Shown here in pieces: positions 1 through 6,451 of a stretch of DNA of 6,477 nt (the stretch's first letter is position 1; every line of letters begins with the position of its first letter). The position numbers and the translations under genes are program-made. The notes beneath the pieces are model-generated. The model ran no database searches and had not been told where the DNA came from. It worked only from the letters and a program-made list of their open reading frames with translations. Source of the stretch: CAYSZB01 sp964435475 (GTDB lineage: Bacteria; Chloroflexota; Anaerolineae; Anaerolineales; Anaerolineaceae); the NCBI GenBank assembly GCA_964435475.1, contig CAYSZB010000103.1, forward strand, positions 1 to 6,477, read 5' to 3'.

Positions 1-11
1 CTAATCAAATA

Positions 12-1124
12 TCAATGACGTTGAGTTTCACTACGCATGCGGATGCTCTCAACCAGACCAATTCCCAGCAGCAATGAAACCAGCGAGCTGCCCCCATAGC
101 TGACAAATGGTAGGGTTAAGCCTGTTACAGGGATGACATTCAAATTAACCCCAATATTGACCAGGCTTTGAAAAGCAATCAATATGCCAAAACCGAAAGC
201 GATCAAAGCGCCGTAATTATCAGATGCTTTCTTGGAGATCATGAAACAGCGGTATACAACAAATGCCAGTAGTAATACCACCACAACAGCGCCAACGAAC
301 CCGAACTCATGGGCAACAACTGAGAATATAAAGTCATTATGCCGGATCTTTAGATACCTCAATTGCACTTGAGACCCTTGACCATAACCTTGACCTAGCA
401 AACCACCTGAGCCAATAGTGATCAGCGCCTGGTCAACGTTGTAGGTATCCCCGTATCTGGCATCTTCATCAGGGTTGAAAAAATTTGTAATTCTGTTTTG
501 TTGATATTCAGCAAGATAAGAAAAACCGGTTAATGCAGATATGACTAAAAATACTATTCCAATGGTGGAGACTATCAGGATAATCTTAGTCTTCAAACCA
601 CTCACCCATAGCATTGAAAACCAAATGACCAGGATCACGATCGATGTGCTCAAGTTGGGCTGCAATAGGATCCACACCACAATACCAGCAACAAGCAGGA
701 CGCTTTGTACAATCACCTTTATTGTGTTGATTTCGCCGATTTTTCTGGAAAAGAATCTGGCAAGTGCCAAGATGATCACTATTTTTGCCAGTTCTGAAGG
801 TTGGATCAGGATCATGCCAAACTCGAGCCATCTTGCAGCGCCAAACCTGGCCTGGGCTGACACAAAAACAAATAACAAGAACACCAGTGTCACCAGGTAC
901 AAAGGTGTCGTTAATACAAGCCAATAATGATAGTCAATCACCGTGGCAATGAACAGGATCACGATGCCAGCGATTAAAAATATAGCCTGCCTTCGAGGGT
1001 GATCGACCAGTTCCTGGTTTCCGGCAATGGCTGAACTGATCATTGCCACACCAAAAATTGACAGGATGAATACAGCCCCAAACAACCACAGGTCAAACTT
1101 ACGCCAAATTTCTCTTAATTGCAT
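12..1124 (-). CDS. rodA: SEDS glycosyltransferase RodA, elongasome peptidoglycan polymerase
   Basis: RodA is an integral membrane polymerase that joins lipid II into glycan strands and works as a pair with PBP2. The 370-residue protein has about ten membrane segments and the hallmark SEDS blocks: ARWLEFGMILIQPSELAKI (97-115), the long extracytoplasmic loop, HNDFIFSVVAHEFGF (262-276), PVTGLTLPFVSYGGSS (332-347) and the following LLLGIGLVES. D264 in HNDFIF matches the essential aspartate of the family. Where many homologues read HTDFIF and AEE, this one has HNDFIF and AHE. FtsW is the close paralogue and sequence alone does not fully separate them; the neighbouring mre genes and PBP2 favour RodA. 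The ATG is fixed by an in-frame TAA 15 bases upstream. The nearest Shine-Dalgarno-like AAGGG is 15 bases away, with a possible hairpin between. It is the last gene seen; its stop lies 11 bases from the window edge. Confidence 0.94.
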   Translation of the reverse strand: MQLREIWRKFDLWLFGAVFILSIFGVAMISSAIAGNQELVDHPRRQAIFLIAGIVILFIATVIDYHYWLVLTTPLYLVTLVFLLFVFVSAQARFGAARWLEFGMILIQPSELAKIVIILALARFFSRKIGEINTIKVIVQSVLLVAGIVVWILLQPNLSTSIVILVIWFSMLWVSGLKTKIILIVSTIGIVFLVISALTGFSYLAEYQQNRITNFFNPDEDARYGDTYNVDQALITIGSGGLLGQGYGQGSQVQLRYLKIRHNDFIFSVVAHEFGFVGAVVVVLLLAFVVYRCFMISKKASDNYGALIAFGFGILIAFQSLVNIGVNLNVIPVTGLTLPFVSYGGSSLVSLLLGIGLVESIRMRSETQRH

Positions 1125-1145
1125 GTAAGGATAATCTTACCCTTA
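1125..1145 (-). promoter_or_regulatory. Possible alternative hairpins over the rodA ribosome site
   Basis: In the mRNA, CTTAC directly before the rodA ATG (1125-1129) can pair with GTAAG (1136-1140). Alternatively, CCTTA (1126-1130) can pair with TAAGG (1141-1145), which contains the only Shine-Dalgarno-like bases. The two stems share a strand and exclude each other. The first would leave AAGG free and shorten its path to the ATG; the second would hide it. Both stems are only five pairs, so this is a weak structural inference. Confidence 0.3.
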
Positions 1146-1166
1146 AAAATATATCGCTTAATCTCT

Positions 1167-1820
1167 TTACTTCCCCTTCCATGGGGTTTTGATAATTTTG
1201 CCTTCCTGCAAACTTAACATTTCAGGTTTTTGCGATGACTTGCGTCTCGAGGGAGTAAGGTATGCATCTGCGATTTGTGCGTAAGTTGGTGTAAGATGCA
1301 ATGCACAAATGATCGCATGTTCGTTCCCCGAACTGCCTGCATGTACAGCGCCAGCCAATTTTCCCCAGACAATGATATTGCCTTCACTGATCAATTCGGC
1401 TCCAGGCATGACGTTGCCATTAATGATGAGGTGGTTCTTTGTCTTCAATACTTCACCAGAATTGAGGTCTTTATCAATATAAGATGCATTTGCTCCAGCG
1501 GCAGGGGATTTGCCGGTCAAGCTTCTCAGAATATTTTGGTCACTGACAGCATTAATTCCCAACAGTTTTGCTGATTCTCTTGTGCTTACTGAGGATGAAA
1601 ATATGTTTGCCAGTCTTAATCCTGCCGCTAGCAGATCATCGCGCAATTTTCCCATCTCTGCCGAGTGAATTGACATCGTCCCCATATCGATCGATATCCT
1701 GGCACCAGCAAAGAAGTCTTTTCGCTTTGATATTTCAGTCATTAGCTCGGCACATTGTCCTTGCCAATCCGTTGACCGGAATTTCACAAAAATGCCTTCG
1801 TTTATGCCTTTAATTTGCAT
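1167..1820 (-). CDS. minC: Septum site-determining protein MinC
   Basis: MinC is a cytosolic inhibitor of FtsZ polymerisation that blocks septation away from mid-cell, normally after recruitment to the membrane by MinD. The 217-residue protein has both domains. The N-terminal FtsZ-inhibiting domain (about 1-90) starts with IKGINEGIFV and includes FFAGARISIDMG (36-47). After a linker comes the C-terminal beta-helix domain (about 113-186), with HLIINGNVMPGAELISEGNI (130-149) and VWGKLAGAVHAGSSGN (151-166). The motif usually RSGQ, needed for MinD binding, reads NSGE here (120-123). The tail LQEGKIIKTPW resembles the common MinC ending. The ATG is the only in-frame start after an upstream TAG; its ribosome site is weak (AAGAAG). 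It lies 42 bases after mrdA and 42 before rodA. No minD or minE is present in the window. Confidence 0.93.
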   Translation of the reverse strand: MQIKGINEGIFVKFRSTDWQGQCAELMTEISKRKDFFAGARISIDMGTMSIHSAEMGKLRDDLLAAGLRLANIFSSSVSTRESAKLLGINAVSDQNILRSLTGKSPAAGANASYIDKDLNSGEVLKTKNHLIINGNVMPGAELISEGNIIVWGKLAGAVHAGSSGNEHAIICALHLTPTYAQIADAYLTPSRRKSSQKPEMLSLQEGKIIKTPWKGK

Positions 1821-1862
1821 GGCTTGATCTTCTTGCCTTCGTAATAAACTCTACCTACTCAT

Positions 1863-3929
1863 TTAAGGGTTATTGTTAGCCGCATCAATGGCTTTGAATT
1901 CAAAGTAGGCGTTGATCACTTTCCTGACGATGGGTGCGCAAAAAGTGGAACCTTCTGTGCCATTATAAACAAAGGCTACCACTGCTATTTCGGGCACGTC
2001 ATAGGGTGCATATCCCACATACCAGGCGTGTGCCGGCCAGGTACCCAAGCCCTCGCCACACAGCCCCATTTCCTGGGCAAAATTATCACAATACTCTGCC
2101 GTACCAGTTTTACCGGCAGATAAAGTTGTATCTCCCTCAAATTGCGCGCTTGATGTGCCTTCAGTAACGACCATCCGCATGCCTTCTTTGGCAAGTTCAA
2201 TAACCCAGGGTTGGACTGTCACGGTCTCCCCGGTTGGGATATTATCATTGAACTTTTCTATTACCGGATCCTTCGTAATGTCCCACCTGACAGACGGCGT
2301 AAATGATCGAGTGACAGCGCCTTCAGATGAGACTATCTCCTTTATAAGGCTGAGATCCATCAACCTGCCTCCATTGGCTACTGTCGCAATGGAATTCAAT
2401 ACCTGGATGGGCGTAGCTAATACGTATCCCTGCCCTACAGCAGCAATATAAGTATCGCCCGTTGCCCAGTTTTCTCCCAGGTTTAACCTCTTCCATGTTG
2501 GATCCGGGATAAGTCCATTTTCTTCGCCGGGCAATTCTATACCTGTTATTTCACCATACCCCAAGGCCCTGGCATACTCTCCCAAGCGCCATATTCCCAA
2601 ACCGTTTCCTTCAACCTGGTCTTTATAACCTCCGGTAACTTTATAAAAATACACATTGCATGAGTTGGATATGCCATGCAAAAAGTCAACCATGCCATGC
2701 CCTGTTTCCAGGTGGCACACAAAACTTTTTTCACTTCCTGGGTCGTTGATGTAATATTTTTGGGTAATGATGATTTTTCCGGGATCATCAACCTGGTAAT
2801 CTGGCGTAACTACGCCTTCGTTTAACACACCTAATGCCGCTGACAATTTAAAAACTGATCCTGGGGGATGTTCTGCAGAAATTGCATGGTTAAATAAAGG
2901 TCGGCTTTCATCCTTACTCAACTGTTCATAATAGTACCCGGGAATGATCTGCGACATGCGGTTGTTTTCAAAATTAGGATATGACACCAGTGATAGTACT
3001 TCACCAGTTTGAGGGTTAATTGCGATCACCACCCCATTGGAAGATAATGTCTTTCCAGCCTGCCTGTTCCAGAATTCCATTTCGCCAATGAGGGCTTCCC
3101 GCGCTACCGATTGCAGCCTGGTATCAATGGTCAGGTAAATATCGGAACCTGGAATGGGGTCAATAGGCTCTTCAATGTTTCGGATGATCTCACCGCCACT
3201 GGCGACCTCCACGATTCTCTGTCCATTTGTCCCGGAAAGCACATCCTGCATTGTATTCTCAATGCCTGCATATCCTACCTTGTCTCTTCCAGAGACAAAA
3301 CCAAGGTCCGTATAATATTCTTCCAGTGCCGCCGGTATTGGACCCAGAAATCCAATGATTTCTGAGGTCATATTTCCTGTTGGATATTCACGGATGGAAT
3401 TTACTTCTATGCTGATTCCGGGCCAATCGTTCCCCTTTTCTGATACGATCATGGCAATCTCTTTTGGAACATCACACACAATGGCTGTCGAATCATAAGG
3501 CCAGTTGGTCAGCGCAATATAGACAATTTCCTCTATTCCTATGTCTGTCTCACAGGGTTTGAAGGTTTTTGCTGCTTCTTCTACATTACCTTTGCTCACC
3601 GGGATATCAATGACTTCCGATAACTCCCGGTAGATTTTTTGGGTAGCGCCTTCATCATCTGGCAAATCAGCTGGCGTCACAACGACATTATAAGAAGGGA
3701 TGTTCCTGGCAAGCACATACCCATTGCGATCATAAATGATCCCTCTCTGGCTTGGATCGCTGATCTCTAGCATTCTGTTATCTTCTGCTTGTTCCATATA
3801 CGCTTTACCTTCAATTAACTGGTATTGAAACAAACGAAATATGTAGAAAGCGATGATCGCTCCAATTAGGATAAAGAGCAGTAAGAATCTTTTCGATTCG
3901 AGGTGATTTTCTGTGATATTTTCTTTCAT
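1863..3929 (-). CDS. mrdA: Penicillin-binding protein 2, elongasome transpeptidase
   Basis: This is a class B penicillin-binding protein, the DD-transpeptidase that crosslinks glycan strands made by RodA during elongation. In order it has a short cytoplasmic tail, one membrane helix (about 14-33), the pedestal/dimerisation domain starting at RGIIYDRNG (62-70), and the transpeptidase domain from about 295. All catalytic motifs are present: SVFK with nucleophile S358 and K361, SCN (423-425), and KTGT (607-610). At 688 residues it is somewhat longer than typical PBP2s of about 600-650. Part of the excess is an insert after KTGTAE with two cysteines (C614, C623). Seven cysteines lie outside the membrane: 126, 152, 405, 424, 614, 623 and 664. 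The ATG overlaps the mreD stop by 4 bases, and no strong ribosome site is seen, so coupling is likely. FtsI/PBP3 is the alternative, but the mreCD and rodA neighbours favour PBP2. Confidence 0.96.
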   Translation of the reverse strand: MKENITENHLESKRFLLLFILIGAIIAFYIFRLFQYQLIEGKAYMEQAEDNRMLEISDPSQRGIIYDRNGYVLARNIPSYNVVVTPADLPDDEGATQKIYRELSEVIDIPVSKGNVEEAAKTFKPCETDIGIEEIVYIALTNWPYDSTAIVCDVPKEIAMIVSEKGNDWPGISIEVNSIREYPTGNMTSEIIGFLGPIPAALEEYYTDLGFVSGRDKVGYAGIENTMQDVLSGTNGQRIVEVASGGEIIRNIEEPIDPIPGSDIYLTIDTRLQSVAREALIGEMEFWNRQAGKTLSSNGVVIAINPQTGEVLSLVSYPNFENNRMSQIIPGYYYEQLSKDESRPLFNHAISAEHPPGSVFKLSAALGVLNEGVVTPDYQVDDPGKIIITQKYYINDPGSEKSFVCHLETGHGMVDFLHGISNSCNVYFYKVTGGYKDQVEGNGLGIWRLGEYARALGYGEITGIELPGEENGLIPDPTWKRLNLGENWATGDTYIAAVGQGYVLATPIQVLNSIATVANGGRLMDLSLIKEIVSSEGAVTRSFTPSVRWDITKDPVIEKFNDNIPTGETVTVQPWVIELAKEGMRMVVTEGTSSAQFEGDTTLSAGKTGTAEYCDNFAQEMGLCGEGLGTWPAHAWYVGYAPYDVPEIAVVAFVYNGTEGSTFCAPIVRKVINAYFEFKAIDAANNNP

Positions 3930-4426
3930 CTCAAAGCACTTTCAGGTATTATGATCAGGGCAATTTCACGGATTACGATATAAACAGGGAAAGCCAACAC
4001 CAGGTTGATCAATAAACTTGGTAATGTAACCATATTTAAGCTTTCCTGCCAATCTATCCCTGTTCCGGTAAAGATTAAAACAAAGTAATAGATGATATGT
4101 TGTACCAGGGTTCCCAGGAATACCACGATCAGCATTGCCAGAACTGGCGATTCCCAAAATCTTCTTTTTATGATCTGGCTTAGAACAGTGATGAATAAGT
4201 ATCCAAAGAATGGCGCATACAATGGCATGGCAGAAAGTAAACTGGCAAAAAATCCTGCCAGAACTGTCCATAACCAGATACGTTTGGTCTGCCCTTGAAG
4301 ACCCCAGGCTGCAATGAAAAGTAGTATCAAGTCGGCAGCACCAGATAAGAAAGTTATCCTGCTAGCCACTCCCGACTGCAGCATGATGGTTATGATGAGT
4401 AACAGACCTGCTAATAGATCGGACAT
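3926..4426 (-). CDS. mreD: Rod shape-determining protein MreD
   Basis: MreD is a small polytopic membrane protein of the elongasome that partners MreC and helps set its effect on PBP2. The 166-residue product is the usual length and almost entirely hydrophobic, with about five predicted membrane segments (roughly 3-20, 30-45, 52-85, 96-120 and 135-160). ADLILLFIAAWGL (31-43) and the C-terminal NLVLAFPVYIVIRE (141-154) resemble the conserved ends of the family. Sequence conservation in MreD is low, so position between mreC and the PBP2 gene carries much of the call. The ATG lies 7 bases after the mreC stop without a clear Shine-Dalgarno site, and an in-frame TGA lies just upstream. This suggests translation by coupling to mreC. 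The stop overlaps the next start as ATGA. Confidence 0.93.
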   Translation of the reverse strand: MSDLLAGLLLIITIMLQSGVASRITFLSGAADLILLFIAAWGLQGQTKRIWLWTVLAGFFASLLSAMPLYAPFFGYLFITVLSQIIKRRFWESPVLAMLIVVFLGTLVQHIIYYFVLIFTGTGIDWQESLNMVTLPSLLINLVLAFPVYIVIREIALIIIPESALR

Positions 4427-4433
4427 TATAATA

Positions 4434-5270
4434 TCAAGGGATCAAAGGGGAAGTATCAACCGCATCAAAATTGGAGATTACCAGGACTGCGTTTAACGAA
4501 TCAAAAGCAATAATCGGCTGCACACTTGCTGTTTGAAATAAGGCATTTTCCAGTTTTCTGACACTGATCACCTGGCCAATGAATATGTTTGCGGGATAAT
4601 TTCCTCCCAATCCAGATGTTAATATGACCTCTCCCGCTTCCAGGATGGCATCCTGGGGGATCATTTCGAGCGTCACTTCACCGGTTATGGAGCCTCTCAA
4701 TTGAGCCTCGATTTTACCGCTCTGCAATTGCACATTTACTGTGGAATTGGCATCTGAGATCAACTGCACCCTTGCAGCATTTGCGATCACAGCGTCTATC
4801 CTGCCCACCAAACCCTGCTGGGTGACAACTGGCATCCCATACCGCAGCCCATGATTGACGCCCTTGTCAATGATGACATATTGGATAAAAGGGCTGATTT
4901 CCCGACCGATCACAGTAGCAGCCACATATTCATGTTGCGGGTTTGTTCTCGCAAAATCCAGTAATGCATAAAGAATTTCTGACTGGCTCAGCTGTTCCTG
5001 CAATTGGATGATTTGGCTTTGCAGCTGTGAAACCTGTACCTCAAGCTCAGAATTTCTCTCACGCAAACTGGCAACGTCCCGCGGAGATGTGAAGAAGTCT
5101 CTTAATGCAATGTACCGCATCGAAAGCCAGCTTTGGGTTGAGATCAACGGGCTCAAAGAAAAGTTGTAAAGAGGTGTGAGGTATCCGCCAATGGAAAGCA
5201 AAAATACACCAGCTATGATCAAAACGATCAGAAGCGTTCGTAAACTGCCTGAACTGAAGAGCTTCTTCAC
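4434..5270 (-). CDS. mreC: Rod shape-determining protein MreC
   Basis: MreC is a bitopic membrane protein of the elongasome. Its extracytoplasmic part binds and activates PBP2 and links the synthases to MreB and MreD. The 278-residue protein has a short basic N-terminus and one membrane helix at about residues 12-30. A Q/L/E-rich coiled coil follows at about 66-104, then the MreC beta-barrel domains at about 115-266. The family block IDKGVNHGLRYGMPVVTQQG (134-153) followed by LVGRI is diagnostic. A second typical block is LTSGLGGNYPANIFIGQV (217-234). The start is GTG with AAGGA 8 bases upstream; an in-frame TAA lies 12 bases before it, so no longer form is possible. The gene follows mreB by 47 bases and precedes mreD by only 7. 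Confidence 0.97.
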   Translation of the reverse strand: MKKLFSSGSLRTLLIVLIIAGVFLLSIGGYLTPLYNFSLSPLISTQSWLSMRYIALRDFFTSPRDVASLRERNSELEVQVSQLQSQIIQLQEQLSQSEILYALLDFARTNPQHEYVAATVIGREISPFIQYVIIDKGVNHGLRYGMPVVTQQGLVGRIDAVIANAARVQLISDANSTVNVQLQSGKIEAQLRGSITGEVTLEMIPQDAILEAGEVILTSGLGGNYPANIFIGQVISVRKLENALFQTASVQPIIAFDSLNAVLVISNFDAVDTSPLIP

Positions 5271-5278
5271 GATCTTTT

Positions 5279-5283
5279 TCCTT
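5279..5283 (-). promoter_or_regulatory. Shine-Dalgarno site for the mreC GTG start
   Basis: AAGGA on the minus strand lies 8 bases before the GTG start codon. It supports this start together with the in-frame TAA immediately upstream. It is one of only two clear ribosome sites in the operon, the other being that of mreB. Confidence 0.75.
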
Positions 5284-5296
5284 TAGTGAATTTTAA

Positions 5297-5310
5297 ATTG
5301 TAAATACAAT
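5297..5310 (-). promoter_or_regulatory. AT-rich dyad in the mreB-mreC gap
   Basis: The minus strand reads ATTGTATTTACAAT: six-base arms ATTGTA and TACAAT around TT. As RNA it would be a weak hairpin of about five pairs; as DNA it resembles a small operator. It is not followed by a U-run and has no G+C-rich stem, so it is not an intrinsic terminator. It lies just before the mreC ribosome site. Confidence 0.35.
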
Positions 5311-5317
5311 GACATTT

Positions 5318-6391
5318 CTATGGATTAATTTTACTATATGGGTCTCTTTCAATTCCAACCAGGAAAGAGCTGTATAGGTCCATATTATCGAAGATCAAAC
5401 CACATCCCCTCGCTACACATGTCATTGGGTCTTTAGCCACCCACACCCTGACATGTAACTCACTGGCAAGTTTATCCGCAAGCCCCAATAACTGGGAGCT
5501 GCCACCGGCAAGGCATATGCCATTGTCCAGAAGGTCGGATAGGATCTCTGGCGGAGATTCATCCAGCGCATCACGTATCGTCTCTGTTATGACCTGTACT
5601 GAGGATGTAATGGCTTCACGAATTTCTACAGATGAGATTTCGATTGACTCTGGAAGCCCGGAGATCAGGTTTCGACCCCTGACTTCCATGGTTTTTTCTT
5701 CTCTTAGTGGGTAAGCAGAACCGATGGTGATTTTCACCCTTTCGGCCATCTGCTCCCCTATGAATAGGTTGTATTTGCTTCGAATGTACTCGATGATCTC
5801 TTGATCCAGCTCATCCCCGGCCACCCGTAGGGATCTGGATACAACAACGCCGCCCATTGATATCACGGCGACTTCGGTTGTCCCACCGCCGATATCAACG
5901 ATCATATTGCCGGTGACATCGTGTGTTGGTAGCCCGGCACCAATTGCCGCTGCCGCAGGTTCATGGATCATGTAAGCAGTTCTGGCGCCAGCTGACATGG
6001 CGGCATCATAAACCGCCCTTTTCTCAACCTCGGTTGCACCGGAAGGAATTCCAACAATGACTCGCGGTCTGGGTAATGGCACGATGCTTTGTTGATGCGC
6101 TTTGCCGATGAAATATTCCAGCATGGCTTGCGTGATATCATATTCAGAAATTACACCATCGCGCAAAGGCCGTAAGGTGACTATATTAATCGGGGCACGC
6201 CCGACCATCGCTTTTGCCTGTGCGCCAATGGCAACTGGCACACGGCTACGCTTATCAATTGCCACCCACGATGGCTCATTGATGACAATACCTTTTCCGC
6301 GAACGTTAACTAATGTATTTGCGGTTCCGAGGTCTATCCCAATATCCAGGGAAAAAAGGCCAAGTAACCAATTGATAGGATTGAAAGCCAA
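5318..6391 (-). CDS. mreB: Rod shape-determining protein MreB (bacterial actin)
   Basis: MreB is an actin-family ATPase that polymerises into membrane-bound filaments and guides side-wall peptidoglycan synthesis. The 357-residue protein is about the usual family length. It shows phosphate-1 loop DIGIDLGTANTL (16-27), NEPS (38-41), RPLRDGV (74-80), phosphate-2 loop VDIGGGTTEVAVIS (165-178), the RVAGDE block (189-194), IGSAYPL (223-229) and adenosine motif LAGGSSQLLGL (294-304). The likely catalytic glutamate is E144 in IHEPAAAAIGAGLP, where most MreBs as I recall them read IEEPMAAA. About 15 residues precede the first strand; NPINWLLGLF is hydrophobic and could be the membrane-binding helix. 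The start is TTG, chosen because AGGAG lies 6 bases upstream and an in-frame stop lies shortly before it; the next methionine is inside the actin fold. It is the first gene of the operon visible here, 47 bases before mreC. Identity is very secure. Confidence 0.98.
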   Translation of the reverse strand: MAFNPINWLLGLFSLDIGIDLGTANTLVNVRGKGIVINEPSWVAIDKRSRVPVAIGAQAKAMVGRAPINIVTLRPLRDGVISEYDITQAMLEYFIGKAHQQSIVPLPRPRVIVGIPSGATEVEKRAVYDAAMSAGARTAYMIHEPAAAAIGAGLPTHDVTGNMIVDIGGGTTEVAVISMGGVVVSRSLRVAGDELDQEIIEYIRSKYNLFIGEQMAERVKITIGSAYPLREEKTMEVRGRNLISGLPESIEISSVEIREAITSSVQVITETIRDALDESPPEILSDLLDNGICLAGGSSQLLGLADKLASELHVRVWVAKDPMTCVARGCGLIFDNMDLYSSFLVGIERDPYSKINP

Positions 6392-6397
6392 ATTGCT

Positions 6398-6402
6398 CTC
6401 CT
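6398..6402 (-). promoter_or_regulatory. Shine-Dalgarno site that fixes the mreB TTG start
   Basis: AGGAG on the minus strand lies 6 bases before the TTG start codon, a near-ideal ribosome binding site. It decides the start, because no ATG or GTG is available between the upstream in-frame TAA and the actin-fold core. Confidence 0.8.
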
Positions 6403-6409
6403 GGTAACT

Positions 6410-6431
6410 TTTAACTTACACTTAATTTACA
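6410..6431 (-). repeat. Two tandem 11-bp units in the mreB leader
   Basis: Two adjacent units, TGTAAATTAAG (6421-6431) and TGTAAGTTAAA (6410-6420) on the minus strand, match at 9 of 11 positions. They lie between the predicted transcription start and the ribosome site. The region is AT-rich, so chance is possible. A binding site with helical-turn spacing or an unstructured leader are both conceivable. Confidence 0.35.
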
Positions 6432-6442
6432 TGCAGTCAAAA

Positions 6443-6451
6443 ATTATACCA
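6443..6451 (-). promoter_or_regulatory. Extended -10 promoter for the mre operon
   Basis: On the minus strand this reads TGGTATAAT, a perfect extended -10 element (TGn plus TATAAT) for a housekeeping sigma factor. No good -35 match is seen 16-18 bases upstream (GGAATG at 17), which fits an extended -10 promoter. The start of transcription would fall near 6436-6438, giving a leader of about 45 bases before mreB. Only 26 bases upstream of the element are in the window, so other promoters or an upstream gene cannot be judged. Confidence 0.65.

Noticed and set aside
541..927. 128-residue plus-strand open frame opposite rodA
   Set aside because: It is antisense to strongly conserved RodA codons, has no recognisable domain, and fits a shadow frame of a hydrophobic membrane-protein gene.
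1851..1862. Tiny open frame ATG-AGT-AGG-TAG directly after the mrdA stop
   Set aside because: It has only three codons and no ribosome site of its own; chance is the simplest explanation.
1821..1862. Possible terminator or promoter between mrdA and minC
   Set aside because: I see no G+C-rich stem with a T-run and no convincing -10/-35 pair; the 42 bases look like a plain intra-operon spacer.
2155..2451. 98-residue plus-strand open frame opposite mrdA
   Set aside because: It lies fully within the PBP2 transpeptidase region, shows no family motif, and its low-complexity composition mirrors the opposite strand.
3926..3929. Apparent conflict of overlapping mreD and mrdA ends
   Set aside because: This is an ordinary ATGA stop-start overlap typical of translational coupling, not a frameshift or misannotation.
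6102..6407. Plus-strand open frame of 101 residues crossing the mreB start
   Set aside because: It is the complement of the mreB N-terminal codons and ribosome site, with no recognisable domain.
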